From JACCZX01 sp963824935 (lineage in GTDB: Bacteria > Pseudomonadota > Gammaproteobacteria > Burkholderiales > Burkholderiaceae_F), in contig CAWGRF010000024.1 in NCBI GenBank assembly GCA_963824935.1, positions 124,001-188,000 of the forward strand: 64,000 nt of DNA, written 5' to 3'. Positions within the stretch are counted from its first letter, which is position 1. Each line of letters begins with the position of its first letter. The position numbers were made by a program, and so were the translations under genes. This document shows, one piece after another, positions 18,753-27,447 of the stretch. The notes under the pieces were generated by a model that saw nothing but the letters and a program-made list of their open reading frames with translations, was not told the DNA's origin and did no database searches.

Positions 18753-19777
18753 GTTCTTCTACGTCGCTGCAAGATCGGCTGCTTGGCACAGCGGTGTTTA
18801 ATCGCGCTTTACTTGAATACCTTCGTTGTCCGGCTTGCGCTGGCGATCTCCATTTGAATGAGACTGATCGCGAGATCACCGATGGACAATTGACGTGCGG
18901 CTGCGGGCGAACATACAAGATCCATAGCGGTGTGCCTGTTCTTCTTGCCGAAGTTTCGGAAGCCGAACGGTTCACCGCCAAGAATTTCGGCGAGCAGTGG
19001 AGCTATTTCCATCAACTAGGTGGGCTTGGAAAATTGTTCGAGGAAGACGAGTTCGTCGACTACTTTCATCCCGTGCCTCTGAGCGAACTGCGAGGAAAGA
19101 CGATTCTTGAGGGAGGGTGTGGTTATGGAAGAAACCTGCTCCAATGTCAGAAAGCGGGTGCCAAGCTCGCAATCGGTTTCGACGTAAGCCCGGCCGCTTT
19201 CATCGCAAAGCAGCGCGGCGTCGACGCAGTGATCGGCGATATTCTGAATCCGCCCTTCAAGCCGCTGTTCGATGTGGTGTTTACCTTTGGTGTTCTACAG
19301 CACGTCTCGAAACCGTTTGAAGGGCTTAGGCAACTAAATGCACGGTTGCGGCCGGGTGGTCTTTCTTGCCACTCTGTCTATTCATACGAGAACAACAGAT
19401 TGCTCGCGGAGGTTCTAACTCCGGTTCGCGAGCGTTGTTTCAGACGACTACCTCTTGGGCTGCGCAAAGCGATCGCATACGTGCTAGGCGCAGTCACATT
19501 CCCCGTCGCCGCAGTGGTTTATGCGCCGTTTTTCTACGCTAAATCATTGCGTGGCTGGGCGTCTCGAAATCTTTTTTATTTCGATTTCGTGATGTTGTGT
19601 TTTCGTCGCGGCTTCAGGGGTTGGGTTGCGCAGATCTTCGATCAGATCAATGCGCCACTGGCGGCCTATTTCCGCAAACCGGATGTCGAAGCGTGGATAC
19701 GCGAGCTACGACTGGTCGATTGCTACACGTTTTTCAGAAACCAAAACACTTGGAACTTCGGCGGCAGGAAAACTTGA
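18749..19777 (+). CDS. SAM-dependent methyltransferase with N-terminal Trm112-like zinc ribbon
   Basis: A 342-residue protein from ATG 18749. Near residues 26-55 are two CxxC-type pairs (LRCPACAGDL and LTCGCGRTY) followed by SGVPVLL, the zinc-ribbon fold of Trm112 proteins often fused to methyltransferases in bacterial polysaccharide clusters. The catalytic domain has motif I ILEGGCGYGRNL, GFDVSPAA and VFTFGVLQHVSKP. A hydrophobic segment (AIAYVLGAVTFPVAAVVYAPFF) near residue 235 suggests membrane contact. Both ends are coupled: ATGA with the gene before and TTGA with the gene after. The substrate is unknown. Confidence 0.83.
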   Translation: MSSSTSLQDRLLGTAVFNRALLEYLRCPACAGDLHLNETDREITDGQLTCGCGRTYKIHSGVPVLLAEVSEAERFTAKNFGEQWSYFHQLGGLGKLFEEDEFVDYFHPVPLSELRGKTILEGGCGYGRNLLQCQKAGAKLAIGFDVSPAAFIAKQRGVDAVIGDILNPPFKPLFDVVFTFGVLQHVSKPFEGLRQLNARLRPGGLSCHSVYSYENNRLLAEVLTPVRERCFRRLPLGLRKAIAYVLGAVTFPVAAVVYAPFFYAKSLRGWASRNLFYFDFVMLCFRRGFRGWVAQIFDQINAPLAAYFRKPDVEAWIRELRLVDCYTFFRNQNTWNFGGRKT

Positions 19778-21093
19778 GTCGTTGGTTCTGGCGCGCGTCG
19801 TTGTTTTTGATCGTTATCGAAGCGCTTCTCTGGACCACCGGCGGCAGTGGGGTTGCTCGCGTCCGATTCTTTTTCCCGTATCCGGAGGGATATAACTACA
19901 TCATCGATGATGCGATTGTCGGCCGATTCACGATTCAGAAGGAAGACCTTCGCTATATCACGCAGTACTTCTCGTTCCTTCGGAACGATGCTTTCGGTAT
20001 CTCGCAGGATTGGCCCGCGCAACGAAACCTGTACTCGCTTTTGGTAAGCGGCTTATGGCCGATTGGCTTCGTTGTCGGCGGCGCTTTAGTTAATCTGTTG
20101 TTTTGGATCGCAGCCGCGGTGTCCGCGTGGAAGATGACGGAACTCGTCGGGGTCACGTCCACGTTCGGACGACGCACTGCGGTGTTGTTCGTCATATTCC
20201 ATCAGGGCTTCCTCTGGTCAGTCGGTGAGACCAACCCGCACGCAGCGGGATACGCCTCCGGCTTCCTAATCTTGGGAGCCATTGCGCATCAACGCGTGTT
20301 CGAAGGCGAATCCAGAATTCGCGATTTCGTTCCGATCGCTGCGCTGGCGGGCATTCTCTGTCTTCTTTATCACACGGCTCTTCTGTATCTTCCGATCGTC
20401 TTTTTTGTCGTGCTGCAAAAGGTTTTGCGGGACGCCCGGATTGGAAGATGGACTCCGTGGCAGCAAGCGATACGTCGTACTGCCGAGGTGGCTTTCCTCG
20501 GTTTTCTGGTGGTCGGACCCACGCTGCTCTTCAGCGAGTTTCTTGCGTCGCTAGGCCTTCTTGATAAGCATTCCTCGGTTGCAGGCGTCCTCTATCTAAA
20601 AATGTTGCCGTCGTTTCTCGATCAGAGTTCGGACATATTGTCGCCTGCATTTCTTGGGTTGCTTGCCGGGTTTAATGCGTTTGGCCCTTTCTTGCTGGTG
20701 CCGATGCTTGTCGGAGCGCTGATATGCCTTAGAGCCGGAGATTGGCGTCGTCGCTCCGTGGTTTTCTATCTCCTTGCCCTGATGCTTTTCTTGATCCCGA
20801 ACTTTCTACTTGGCGATCCTGGATATGCCTCGGTGCACCTGACACCATTAGTCATACTGCTTGCTGTAATTGGGCTCGAGTCAGCCTTTTTCTTCCTCAG
20901 GCGGCACGCGGTGCGGACGGCCGACGCCGCAGCTCTCATCTTTGTCGGCTCTCTGGCTGCATACGTGAACGCACCACTGATCGGCATCTCTTTTCCGTTG
21001 GGTCTGGCATGGTCCGGTTACCTTTGCGTTTCTGATTGCTCGACAGACATACACCGCGTCCGCTTTCGTGAATACCTGGAGGAGCGCTTCTGA
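19774..21093 (+). CDS. Polytopic membrane protein of unknown function, GT-C-like topology
   Basis: About 439 residues with roughly ten membrane helices. After the first helix the loop carries YPEGYNYIIDDAIVGRF, an acidic pair where GT-C enzymes keep their catalytic aspartates. The likely start is TTG 19774, overlapping the previous stop (TTGA); the frame is open further upstream but only inside the methyltransferase gene. The protein ends at 21093 with a charged tail (REYLEERF). No family is recognised. Position after a polyprenyl-phosphate sugar synthase-like gene suggests a periplasmic sugar transferase or a flippase partner, which is inference. Confidence 0.7.
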   Translation: MSRWFWRASLFLIVIEALLWTTGGSGVARVRFFFPYPEGYNYIIDDAIVGRFTIQKEDLRYITQYFSFLRNDAFGISQDWPAQRNLYSLLVSGLWPIGFVVGGALVNLLFWIAAAVSAWKMTELVGVTSTFGRRTAVLFVIFHQGFLWSVGETNPHAAGYASGFLILGAIAHQRVFEGESRIRDFVPIAALAGILCLLYHTALLYLPIVFFVVLQKVLRDARIGRWTPWQQAIRRTAEVAFLGFLVVGPTLLFSEFLASLGLLDKHSSVAGVLYLKMLPSFLDQSSDILSPAFLGLLAGFNAFGPFLLVPMLVGALICLRAGDWRRRSVVFYLLALMLFLIPNFLLGDPGYASVHLTPLVILLAVIGLESAFFFLRRHAVRTADAAALIFVGSLAAYVNAPLIGISFPLGLAWSGYLCVSDCSTDIHRVRFREYLEERF

Positions 21094-21884
21094 AAGCCAA
21101 ATTTAACCGTTGGCCGATGATTTGGTTTGGCGGACTTATCGCCGCTGCGCTCTTGGTACGAGCACTTGGCTGGACGAGCGCACCGGGCAATACGCGCACG
21201 GAAACCGAACTGATATTCATCTTTCTCGCACTCACCGTTTTTCTCTATGGCCTTCTCCTTCTTCGTTATGTGAAGAACCGGTTGACGACAGTTGGAACAG
21301 TCGTGGCCGGTGTCATATTGCTGTCTTCTGCCGCAGGAGCTCTCCTACGATCGCTAGTGACTGAGGTTCCTGGCGCAAGAGCTCCCGTCGTCTTCCACTT
21401 TCAACGACCGGTGACTATCACCGCTGCTGCAGGACGTGTCGGCCGAGACGAACTGCGTCTAGAGATCGCTTTTCGGGGCGCTGGGGGTACATCCTTAGAA
21501 AAGCGGTTCGAAGCCGTTTCGTCAGGGGAACTGGAGCTATACCTACGAATTCCGGCGGTGTGTGGCGCTGGACCATGCGAAATGTGGGCTGTCCATCCGA
21601 AAACGGGTGCGTTGTTCAGCGCGACTCGGAGGCCATATGATTTCGAGATCCGCTTTCGAGACGATCGCCCGTTCGCGCTCGATGTCTCGGCGCCGCTGAC
21701 GCTCGTTTTCAAGTTTTCTGACCATATCACTCTCTACGTAAGAGACATCGGCGCTCCTTCAAGCACTCGCTCGGACCGATTCGTGCACGGAGGTCAGGAG
21801 CTAACGCTCCCATATGATCATCTGCTATTCGCCCGTTTCATGTTCGTTGGTGCGGATGGAAATCCGCATTCCGCAATTTATTGA
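21090..21884 (+). CDS. Membrane-anchored protein with a periplasmic beta-rich domain, unknown function
   Basis: Three N-terminal helices (MIWFGGLIAAALLVRAL, LIFIFLALTVFLYGLLLL, VGTVVAGVILLSSAAG) precede about 160 residues predicted to be extracytoplasmic and rich in beta strands (LRLEIAFRGA, ELELYLRIPA, DHITLYVRDIG). A cysteine pair VCGAGPCEMW could form a disulfide. ATG 21117 is a safe start (255 residues), but a CTG at 21090 overlapping the previous stop has a strong GGAGGAG site upstream and may be the true start. It is the last gene of the plus-strand cassette and overlaps the convergent methyltransferase by 7 bases. I do not recognise it. Confidence 0.65.
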   Translation: MKAKFNRWPMIWFGGLIAAALLVRALGWTSAPGNTRTETELIFIFLALTVFLYGLLLLRYVKNRLTTVGTVVAGVILLSSAAGALLRSLVTEVPGARAPVVFHFQRPVTITAAAGRVGRDELRLEIAFRGAGGTSLEKRFEAVSSGELELYLRIPAVCGAGPCEMWAVHPKTGALFSATRRPYDFEIRFRDDRPFALDVSAPLTLVFKFSDHITLYVRDIGAPSSTRSDRFVHGGQELTLPYDHLLFARFMFVGADGNPHSAIY

Positions 21885-22622
21885 CGGCTTTTCTCCATCA
21901 CGACCATTAAGCGAAACCCGCAAAAGGGCCCCAAAAACGACTCGAATCGATCCTCGAGTCGCAGCAATGACCGCGCGGCACCTGTGGTGATCAACGACCA
22001 CCACTTGAAACCGCCCGAGAGCGGGTATGCGAACAGACTTAGCCAACGCACGGCCGCCAACTCGAATGCCGGTTCGAGCTGCTGCAAACGCACTGCGTCT
22101 CGGCCAATAAGCAGCGTTGGGATGGCCTGGTTGCCGATGTAGGGATTCCTACGTGGATCGGGTCGGCCCTCGGCCAGCGGATCGACACCCATGTTCACCG
22201 GCTCCTGATGCAATGTCCGGTAGATCCATTTACTAACCGGGGTGATTCCAGGTTCCACGAAAATGATGCGGCCGCCTGGCAGCAGCACGCGTGCCGCGTC
22301 CCTAATGAAACCGGATGGGATACTCAATATGGTGCAGAACGTCGAGCATCACGATGTTGGCTACGCTTTCCGATCGCAGGGGCAGCGACTGCGCATCGGC
22401 GACGAAATCAAGCCAGGGCTCGTGCACGATGTCGAATGAAAGCACGTCGGGCGCGAACTGTTTGAAGTTTCCGGATCCACCGCCGACTTCGATCGTCAGG
22501 CCCGGCGTGCATGCTGCAGCGATCCGTCGGTACAGGTGGCCATAGACTTCGCGCAGGACCGGCTTCGATGCCCAGACCTCGCGGTGGGAGAGCTGCCGCT
22601 CGCGTGCGTCGGCGGTGCTCAT
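21878..22622 (-). CDS. Class I SAM-dependent methyltransferase, frame-disrupted
   Basis: The start is ATG 22622, immediately after the stop of the GT2 gene upstream. Motif I is TIEVGGGSGNFK, followed by SFDIVHEPW and IVMLDVLHHIEYP. A single indel near 22305-22315 separates this from FIRDAARVLLPGGRIIFVEP, which continues to the stop at 21878, so the corrected protein is about 248 residues. LLPGGRIIFVEP is the usual post-III strand of Methyltransf_11 enzymes. It follows the fused methyltransferase-GT2 gene in a minus-strand operon with rfbC. Confidence 0.75.
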
Positions 22623-23906
22623 TCAGATGAACTTCAGCCGGCGCGCGGCAAACACCAGCATCGCGATCAGCAGCGTGCCGTGGCGCCAGCGCGAGATGTT
22701 CGTTTCGCCATAGGTTCTCTCGCGATACGTAATCGGCACTTCGACGATACGCAGCCCCATTCTGGCAGCGCCAAAAATCAAATCGAAGTCACCGAACGGA
22801 TCAAATTCACCAAAGTACGACCGGTTCTTTGCCAGACGTTGATAGTTCTCGCGCGAGATGACCTTGGTGCCGCACAGCGTGTCTTTGAAACGCTGGCCCG
22901 AGCACGAACGAAAACGCAACCGCGAAAAACTTGTTCGCGACCAGATTGAGAAATCGCATCGCCCGCTTTTCCATCGGGTAAACGAGCCGGCTGCCGTTGA
23001 TGAACTCGCCCTTGTTGCTTGTGATCGCCGAGTAGAACTTCGGCAGATCCTCCGGCGGAACTGTCAGGTCGGCATCCAGGATCATCAGAACCTCGTTGCG
23101 AGCCAGAGCGAAGCCGGTTCGAACCGCATCGCCTTTTCCCTTGCCTCTCTGCTGCGCGACCTGAATGTTCTTGCCTTTACCGCGGATCGGCCTGCGCTTC
23201 GCAGATTCGCTGCCAGGTGTCGTCCTTGGATCCGCCTTCGACGAAGATCAGTTCGTCGTGCGGGCCCATCTGCGGCACTCGATCGACGATAGCGTCGATG
23301 TTTCCGGCCTCGTTGCGCGCAGGGACGACCACCGAAACCGACGGTGCTTCGGACGGTGCCCTTCGCATTCAGAAACTTCGGCCGTGCGAACAGAACGTTG
23401 ACGAGCGCGAACGCCGAGAAGATGGGCAGAGGCGCGATGTAGCGATTCAGGAAGGCGCTGACTAACGGTACATACACGGGAAGCAGAACCTTCGGCTCTC
23501 GCCTGACCACGTCGAAATCGGCGAGGTGCATGAAGTTCGCGAGGTCGCTGTGCGAGAGCCAGTTCCACTCGGGTGTCTTGCTGCGAAGTCCCAGTCGCGT
23601 TGCTACCTGCAGGATCGGCCGCCACAGCGCGCTGTAGTAAATCACGATCAGGCACGCGCCGTCCTTCATCTGGCCGCGCAGGCGCGTCAGATACTGCTGG
23701 ATGTCGCGCTCGTAATGGAGCGTGCCGTTCAGCAGGACGAAGTCATAGTCAAGCACAGCTTGGTCCGACGGACCGACGATCGTTCTGCTGTGTGGCAGGT
23801 GCGGGTCGAGATCTCTGCTCGGCGGATCGATGCTTACCAATGACTCTTCGGGTCGCGCGAACAGGCTTACGTATCGGGCGAGCAGGCCGTAGAAGTACGA
23901 TTTCAA
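22623..23906 (-). CDS. Probable bifunctional methyltransferase-like / GT2 glycosyltransferase, frame-disrupted
   Basis: From ATG 23906 the first about 185 residues (KSYFYGLLARYVSLFARPEE, YDFVLLNGTLHYERDIQQY, LIVIYYSALWRP) resemble the C-terminal half of a SAM methyltransferase without an obvious glycine-rich motif. A GT2 domain follows: PSVSVVVPARNEAGNIDAIV, DELIFVEGGSKDDTW, MILDADLTVPPEDLPKF, LCGTKVISRENY and YRERTYGETNISRW. Frame changes are needed near 23350-23372, 23190 and 22905. Proteins combining these two parts in one chain are known in proteobacteria, so I treat this as one gene; two overlapping genes would be the alternative. The GT2 part has the DADLT and GET motifs of polyprenyl-phosphate glycosyltransferases. 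Confidence 0.68.
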
Positions 23907-24890
23907 ACGTTTTCCCTGCGAATTCTCAGCGGGCCGAGGTTACGGGATGCGATCGCCATGGCGAGAGCGCCCGCGGCACAGAGCCCTATGAAGAAGACTC
24001 CGTGAATGGCGACGGCGAGAACGAGCCCTTCAGATGCCGGCTTGCCGAGCAGCACGAATGCCGACACGATTGCTGCGTGAAACGTGCCGATGCCAGAGGG
24101 AGCGGCAGGAATCGCAATCCCCAGCGCGCCGGCGAACATCAGCGTCATCACGTCCGCCCACGCCGAGCGTGATGCCTACCAGATGCGCGATCGCCCAGTA
24201 CGCCGGCAAATAAAGCATGACCCAGATCACAGCGGTCTCGACGAACAGCCATGCCATCCGCCCGGCAGTGACCGATTCTCGCAAGTGATGCAGCGGGCGC
24301 AGCAAGTGCCGATAGAGACGCACCGGAATTCGTATTAGCCGCGCAAACCGCCGAAAGGCCGCGATCATCAGGCCTGATCGTGCCGCGAGAAGCGCGACGG
24401 CTGCGCCGCCGAGTATCGCTGAGGCGATGGCCACTACGTTCACTTGAGAATATTCGCCTGCGGCGCTGACGACCAGGGCAGTGGCCGCGAGTCCGAACGC
24501 CGCGACTGCCACCAGATCAAACAGCTTTTCCATCGCCAGAGCGGAGACACCGGCGTGCACCGACGGCGCGCGTGGACCGCGCGCCGACAGCAGCACGCGC
24601 AACGCGTCGCCGCCGCGAAGGGGTAGAACTTGATTGCCGCCGAGGCCGAGCGCAGCAATAAGGATCGATCGCCGCACGGGCAGGTTTTCGTGCAGGAGCG
24701 TGTGCCAGCGCCACCCGAAGGCGAAGACAATCGCCGGGATCAACAGCGCTATCAGCGGCAAACGGTCCCACTGGGCGCGCGCTGACAGGCCCTTAAACGC
24801 GTCCAGATCCGCAACTGAGAGCACCGCAATCAAGGCCAGCACGCTGATGACCGGCGGGAGCAACTTGTACATCGAAACCCTGAACGACAT
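23903..24890 (-). CDS. LPG-synthase-TM / UPF0104-family membrane protein, frame-disrupted
   Basis: About 329 residues with eight or so helices. The family signature GLGGNQVLPLRGGDALRVLL, with the conserved asparagine, proline and arginine, is seen in AglD/MprF-type flippase domains. The start is probably ATG 24890 (MSFRVSMYK), or ATG 24872. A single indel near 24150-24165 shifts the last 80 residues (VMTLMFAGALGIAIPAAPSG) into another frame. The AIPAAPSGIGTFHA stretch is the second conserved family motif. Proteins of this family move or modify lipid-linked molecules; a role in flipping a lipid-linked sugar is inferred. Its stop overlaps the next gene by 4 bases and it follows rfbC by 11 bases. 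Confidence 0.75.
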
Positions 24891-24901
24891 TTGTAATCGT
24901 G

Positions 24902-25447
24902 CTAATCGAAAAGCTCCGCCTCGTCGGCGCGTTTGGCGCGCGCATCTTTGGCCGAGAGAACCGGAGAAGCACCGTTCAGAGGCCAATCGATTGCAAGCCC
25001 AGGATCGCTCCATGCGACCGCGCGGTCCGATCCGGCGTCATACGGCGCAGTGGTCTTGTAAACAACGTCGGCGATATCAGTTAACACGAAGAATCCGTGA
25101 GCAAATCCCGGCGGGATCCACAGCGAGTGATGATTGGTGTCGGAAAGTTCGATTCCGACCCACCGCCGAAACGTCGTCGCACTTCGGCGTAAATCGACAG
25201 CAACGTCAAAAATTGCGCCCCGGATGCACCGCACGAGCTTCCCTTGCGGCGGGTTCAGCTGATAGTGCAAACCTCGCAGAACGTTACGCGACGAACGCGA
25301 GTGGTTGTCCTGGCAGAAGTGGATGTCGAGCCCCGCATCCCGGAACACTTTCTCGTTCCATCCTTCCATAAAGAATCCGCGCGCATCGCTCCATACTTTC
25401 GGCTTGATCAGCAGGACATCGGGCAGCGCCGTCGATGCAATCTCCAT
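24902..25447 (-). CDS. rfbC: dTDP-4-dehydrorhamnose 3,5-epimerase
   Basis: A 181-residue cupin-fold enzyme. The N-terminus (VLLIKPKVWSDARGFFMEGWN), LRGLHYQLNPPQGKLVRC with the catalytic histidine, IFDVAVDLRRSA, and LWIPPGFAHGFFVLTDIADVVYK match RfbC along the full length. It converts dTDP-4-keto-6-deoxyglucose to dTDP-4-keto-L-rhamnose. The start is ATG 25447, 81 bases from the divergent fcl gene. Other steps are present on the plus strand as rfbA and rfbD, but rfbB is not in the window. Confidence 0.95.
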   Translation of the reverse strand: MEIASTALPDVLLIKPKVWSDARGFFMEGWNEKVFRDAGLDIHFCQDNHSRSSRNVLRGLHYQLNPPQGKLVRCIRGAIFDVAVDLRRSATTFRRWVGIELSDTNHHSLWIPPGFAHGFFVLTDIADVVYKTTAPYDAGSDRAVAWSDPGLAIDWPLNGASPVLSAKDARAKRADEAELFD

Positions 25448-25528
25448 CGTTGACTTGTTTCTTGAATCAACATGAGAGAATACCGGAGCGCGACTGACTC
25501 ACGGCTGTCCCATCCGACTCGAACGCAG

Positions 25529-26518
25529 ATGAACCCGAATTCCCGCATTTTTGTTGCAGGCCATCGTGGCTTGGTGGGCTCCGCCATCGTGCGACGGCTG
25601 CGAGCGCTGGGCTTCGAGAACCTGGCTCTTCGTACGCACGCGGAGCTGGATCTCGAGGACAACGCCGCGACGCGTGAATTTTTCGAGAAGGAGCGGCCCG
25701 AGTTCGTGATCGTTGCCGCAGCCAAGGTTGGCGGCATTCACGCCAATGCCACGTTGCCCGGCACCTTCATTCATACCAATCTGGCCATTCAGACGAATGT
25801 CCTGCACGAATCTTGGCGCGCAGGAGTCAAGCGGTTGCTGTTCCTAGGATCGTCGTGCATCTATCCCCGCGAGTGTCCGCAGCCGATTCGTGAGGATTAC
25901 CTGTTGACAGGTCAGCTCGAGCCGACGAACAGCGCGTACGCGGTCGCCAAGATCGCCGGCATCGAAATGTGCCGCTCGTACAACCGGCAGTACGGGACGC
26001 GATTCCTGGCCGCGATGCCGACCAACATGTACGGCCCCGGCGATAACTTCGATCTTGAGACGAGCCATGTGCTGCCGGCTTTGCTGCGCAAGACGCTCGA
26101 AGCTGCGTTGCGCGGCGATGCCGAGGTCGTTGTCTGGGGCACCGGAAAACCACGGCGCGAGTTCCTGCACAGCGACGATCTGGCCGACGGCTGTGTGAAG
26201 CTGTTGTCCCTCGACGATCCGGCGTTCGACGGCTTCCTGGCCAGCCATTACTACCCGCTGATCAATATCGGTTACGGTGAGGACATCACGATCGCCGAAT
26301 TGGCGCAGCTGATCGCGCGCAAGGTCGGATACAAAGGGCGTCTTCGCTTCGACTCGTCGCGGCCGGATGGCACGATGCGCAAGCTGATGGACAGCTCGCG
26401 CATGCGCAGCCTGGGCTGGAAGCCGAAGATCGATCTCGAGCAGGGCATCGAGCAAATGATCGACCGGCTGCGCTCACAGTTCCCCGCACCGCGAGCGAAA
26501 CGCGCGGTAGCAGGCTGA
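25529..26518 (+). CDS. fcl: GDP-L-fucose synthase
   Basis: A 329-residue SDR enzyme. It has VAGHRGLVGSAIVRRL at the N-terminus, FLGSSCIYPRECPQPI and NSAYAVAKIAGIEMC (the Tyr-Lys pair), and PTNMYGPGDNFD, all specific to Fcl/WcaG. It performs 3,5-epimerisation and 4-reduction of GDP-4-keto-6-deoxymannose to GDP-L-fucose with NADPH. ATG 25529 gives the normal N-terminus; the frame is open from 25472 but the extra residues do not look native. The dehydratase Gmd that makes its substrate is not in the window. The next gene, rfbA, starts 9 bases after the stop. Confidence 0.94.
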   Translation: MNPNSRIFVAGHRGLVGSAIVRRLRALGFENLALRTHAELDLEDNAATREFFEKERPEFVIVAAAKVGGIHANATLPGTFIHTNLAIQTNVLHESWRAGVKRLLFLGSSCIYPRECPQPIREDYLLTGQLEPTNSAYAVAKIAGIEMCRSYNRQYGTRFLAAMPTNMYGPGDNFDLETSHVLPALLRKTLEAALRGDAEVVVWGTGKPRREFLHSDDLADGCVKLLSLDDPAFDGFLASHYYPLINIGYGEDITIAELAQLIARKVGYKGRLRFDSSRPDGTMRKLMDSSRMRSLGWKPKIDLEQGIEQMIDRLRSQFPAPRAKRAVAG

Positions 26519-26527
26519 CCGATACGC

Positions 26528-27433
26528 GTGGCAAGAAAAGGCATCGTACTGGCGGGCGGCTCGGGCACGCGGCTTTATCCGGTAACGCACGTTCTGTCGA
26601 AACAGCTGCTGCCGGTGTACGACAAGCCGATGATCTACTACGCGCTGTGCACGCTGATGCTGGCGGGGATTCGGGACATTTTGATCATTTCAACCCCGTC
26701 GGACACGCCCCGGTTTGCAGAGCTGCTCGGTGACGGAGCGCGCTGGGGCTTGAACCTTTGCTACGCAAGCCAGCCATCGCCTGATGGGTTAGCCCAGGCA
26801 TTTCTGATTGGTAGAGACTTCATCGGTGCAAGCGAATCCGCGCTTGTGCTCGGTGACAACATCTTTTACGGCCACGACTTGTCGATCGCACTGCAGCGCG
26901 CGAGCGCGCAAACGACAGGTGCAACCGTATTCGCTTATCACGTCAACGATCCCGAGCGATACGGTGTGATCGAGTTCGACGGTGCGGGCCAGGCTAAGAC
27001 GCTTCAGGAGAAACCGAAACAGCCGCGCTCGAACTACGCTGTGACGGGTCTGTATTTTTACGACCAGCGCGCGGTGTCGATTGCTTCAGAACTAAAACCT
27101 TCTGCCCGTGGCGAGCTCGAAATCACCGACCTCAATCGGCAGTATCTGCAGTGGGGAGAATTGAGAGTTGAAGTGATGGGGCGCGGGATCGCGTGGCTCG
27201 ATACCGGCACTCACGATTCGTTGCTGGACGCATCGACGTTTATCGCAACGATCGAGAAACGGCAGGGATTGAAGGTGTCATGTCCCGAAGAGATCGCGTG
27301 GCGCATGGGCTACATAGACCATGACGCGTTGCTCGCACTTGCGCACGCGATGGGACAAAGCGAATACGGACGCTATCTGGTGCGCATTGCGGACGAACGC
27401 ATCCTGGATGCCGGCACCGGCGTGCGCACCTGA
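26528..27433 (+). CDS. rfbA: Glucose-1-phosphate thymidylyltransferase
   Basis: A 301-residue nucleotidyltransferase. GIVLAGGSGTRLYPVT is the nucleotide-binding signature, LSKQLLPVYDKPMIYY the conserved sugar-phosphate loop, and LVLGDNIFYGHDL the metal-binding aspartate; the length matches RmlA. It makes dTDP-glucose, first step of dTDP-L-rhamnose synthesis. The start is GTG 26528, and rfbD follows after 14 bases. Confidence 0.95.
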   Translation: MARKGIVLAGGSGTRLYPVTHVLSKQLLPVYDKPMIYYALCTLMLAGIRDILIISTPSDTPRFAELLGDGARWGLNLCYASQPSPDGLAQAFLIGRDFIGASESALVLGDNIFYGHDLSIALQRASAQTTGATVFAYHVNDPERYGVIEFDGAGQAKTLQEKPKQPRSNYAVTGLYFYDQRAVSIASELKPSARGELEITDLNRQYLQWGELRVEVMGRGIAWLDTGTHDSLLDASTFIATIEKRQGLKVSCPEEIAWRMGYIDHDALLALAHAMGQSEYGRYLVRIADERILDAGTGVRT

Positions 27434-27447
27434 CTTACCCACACGCG

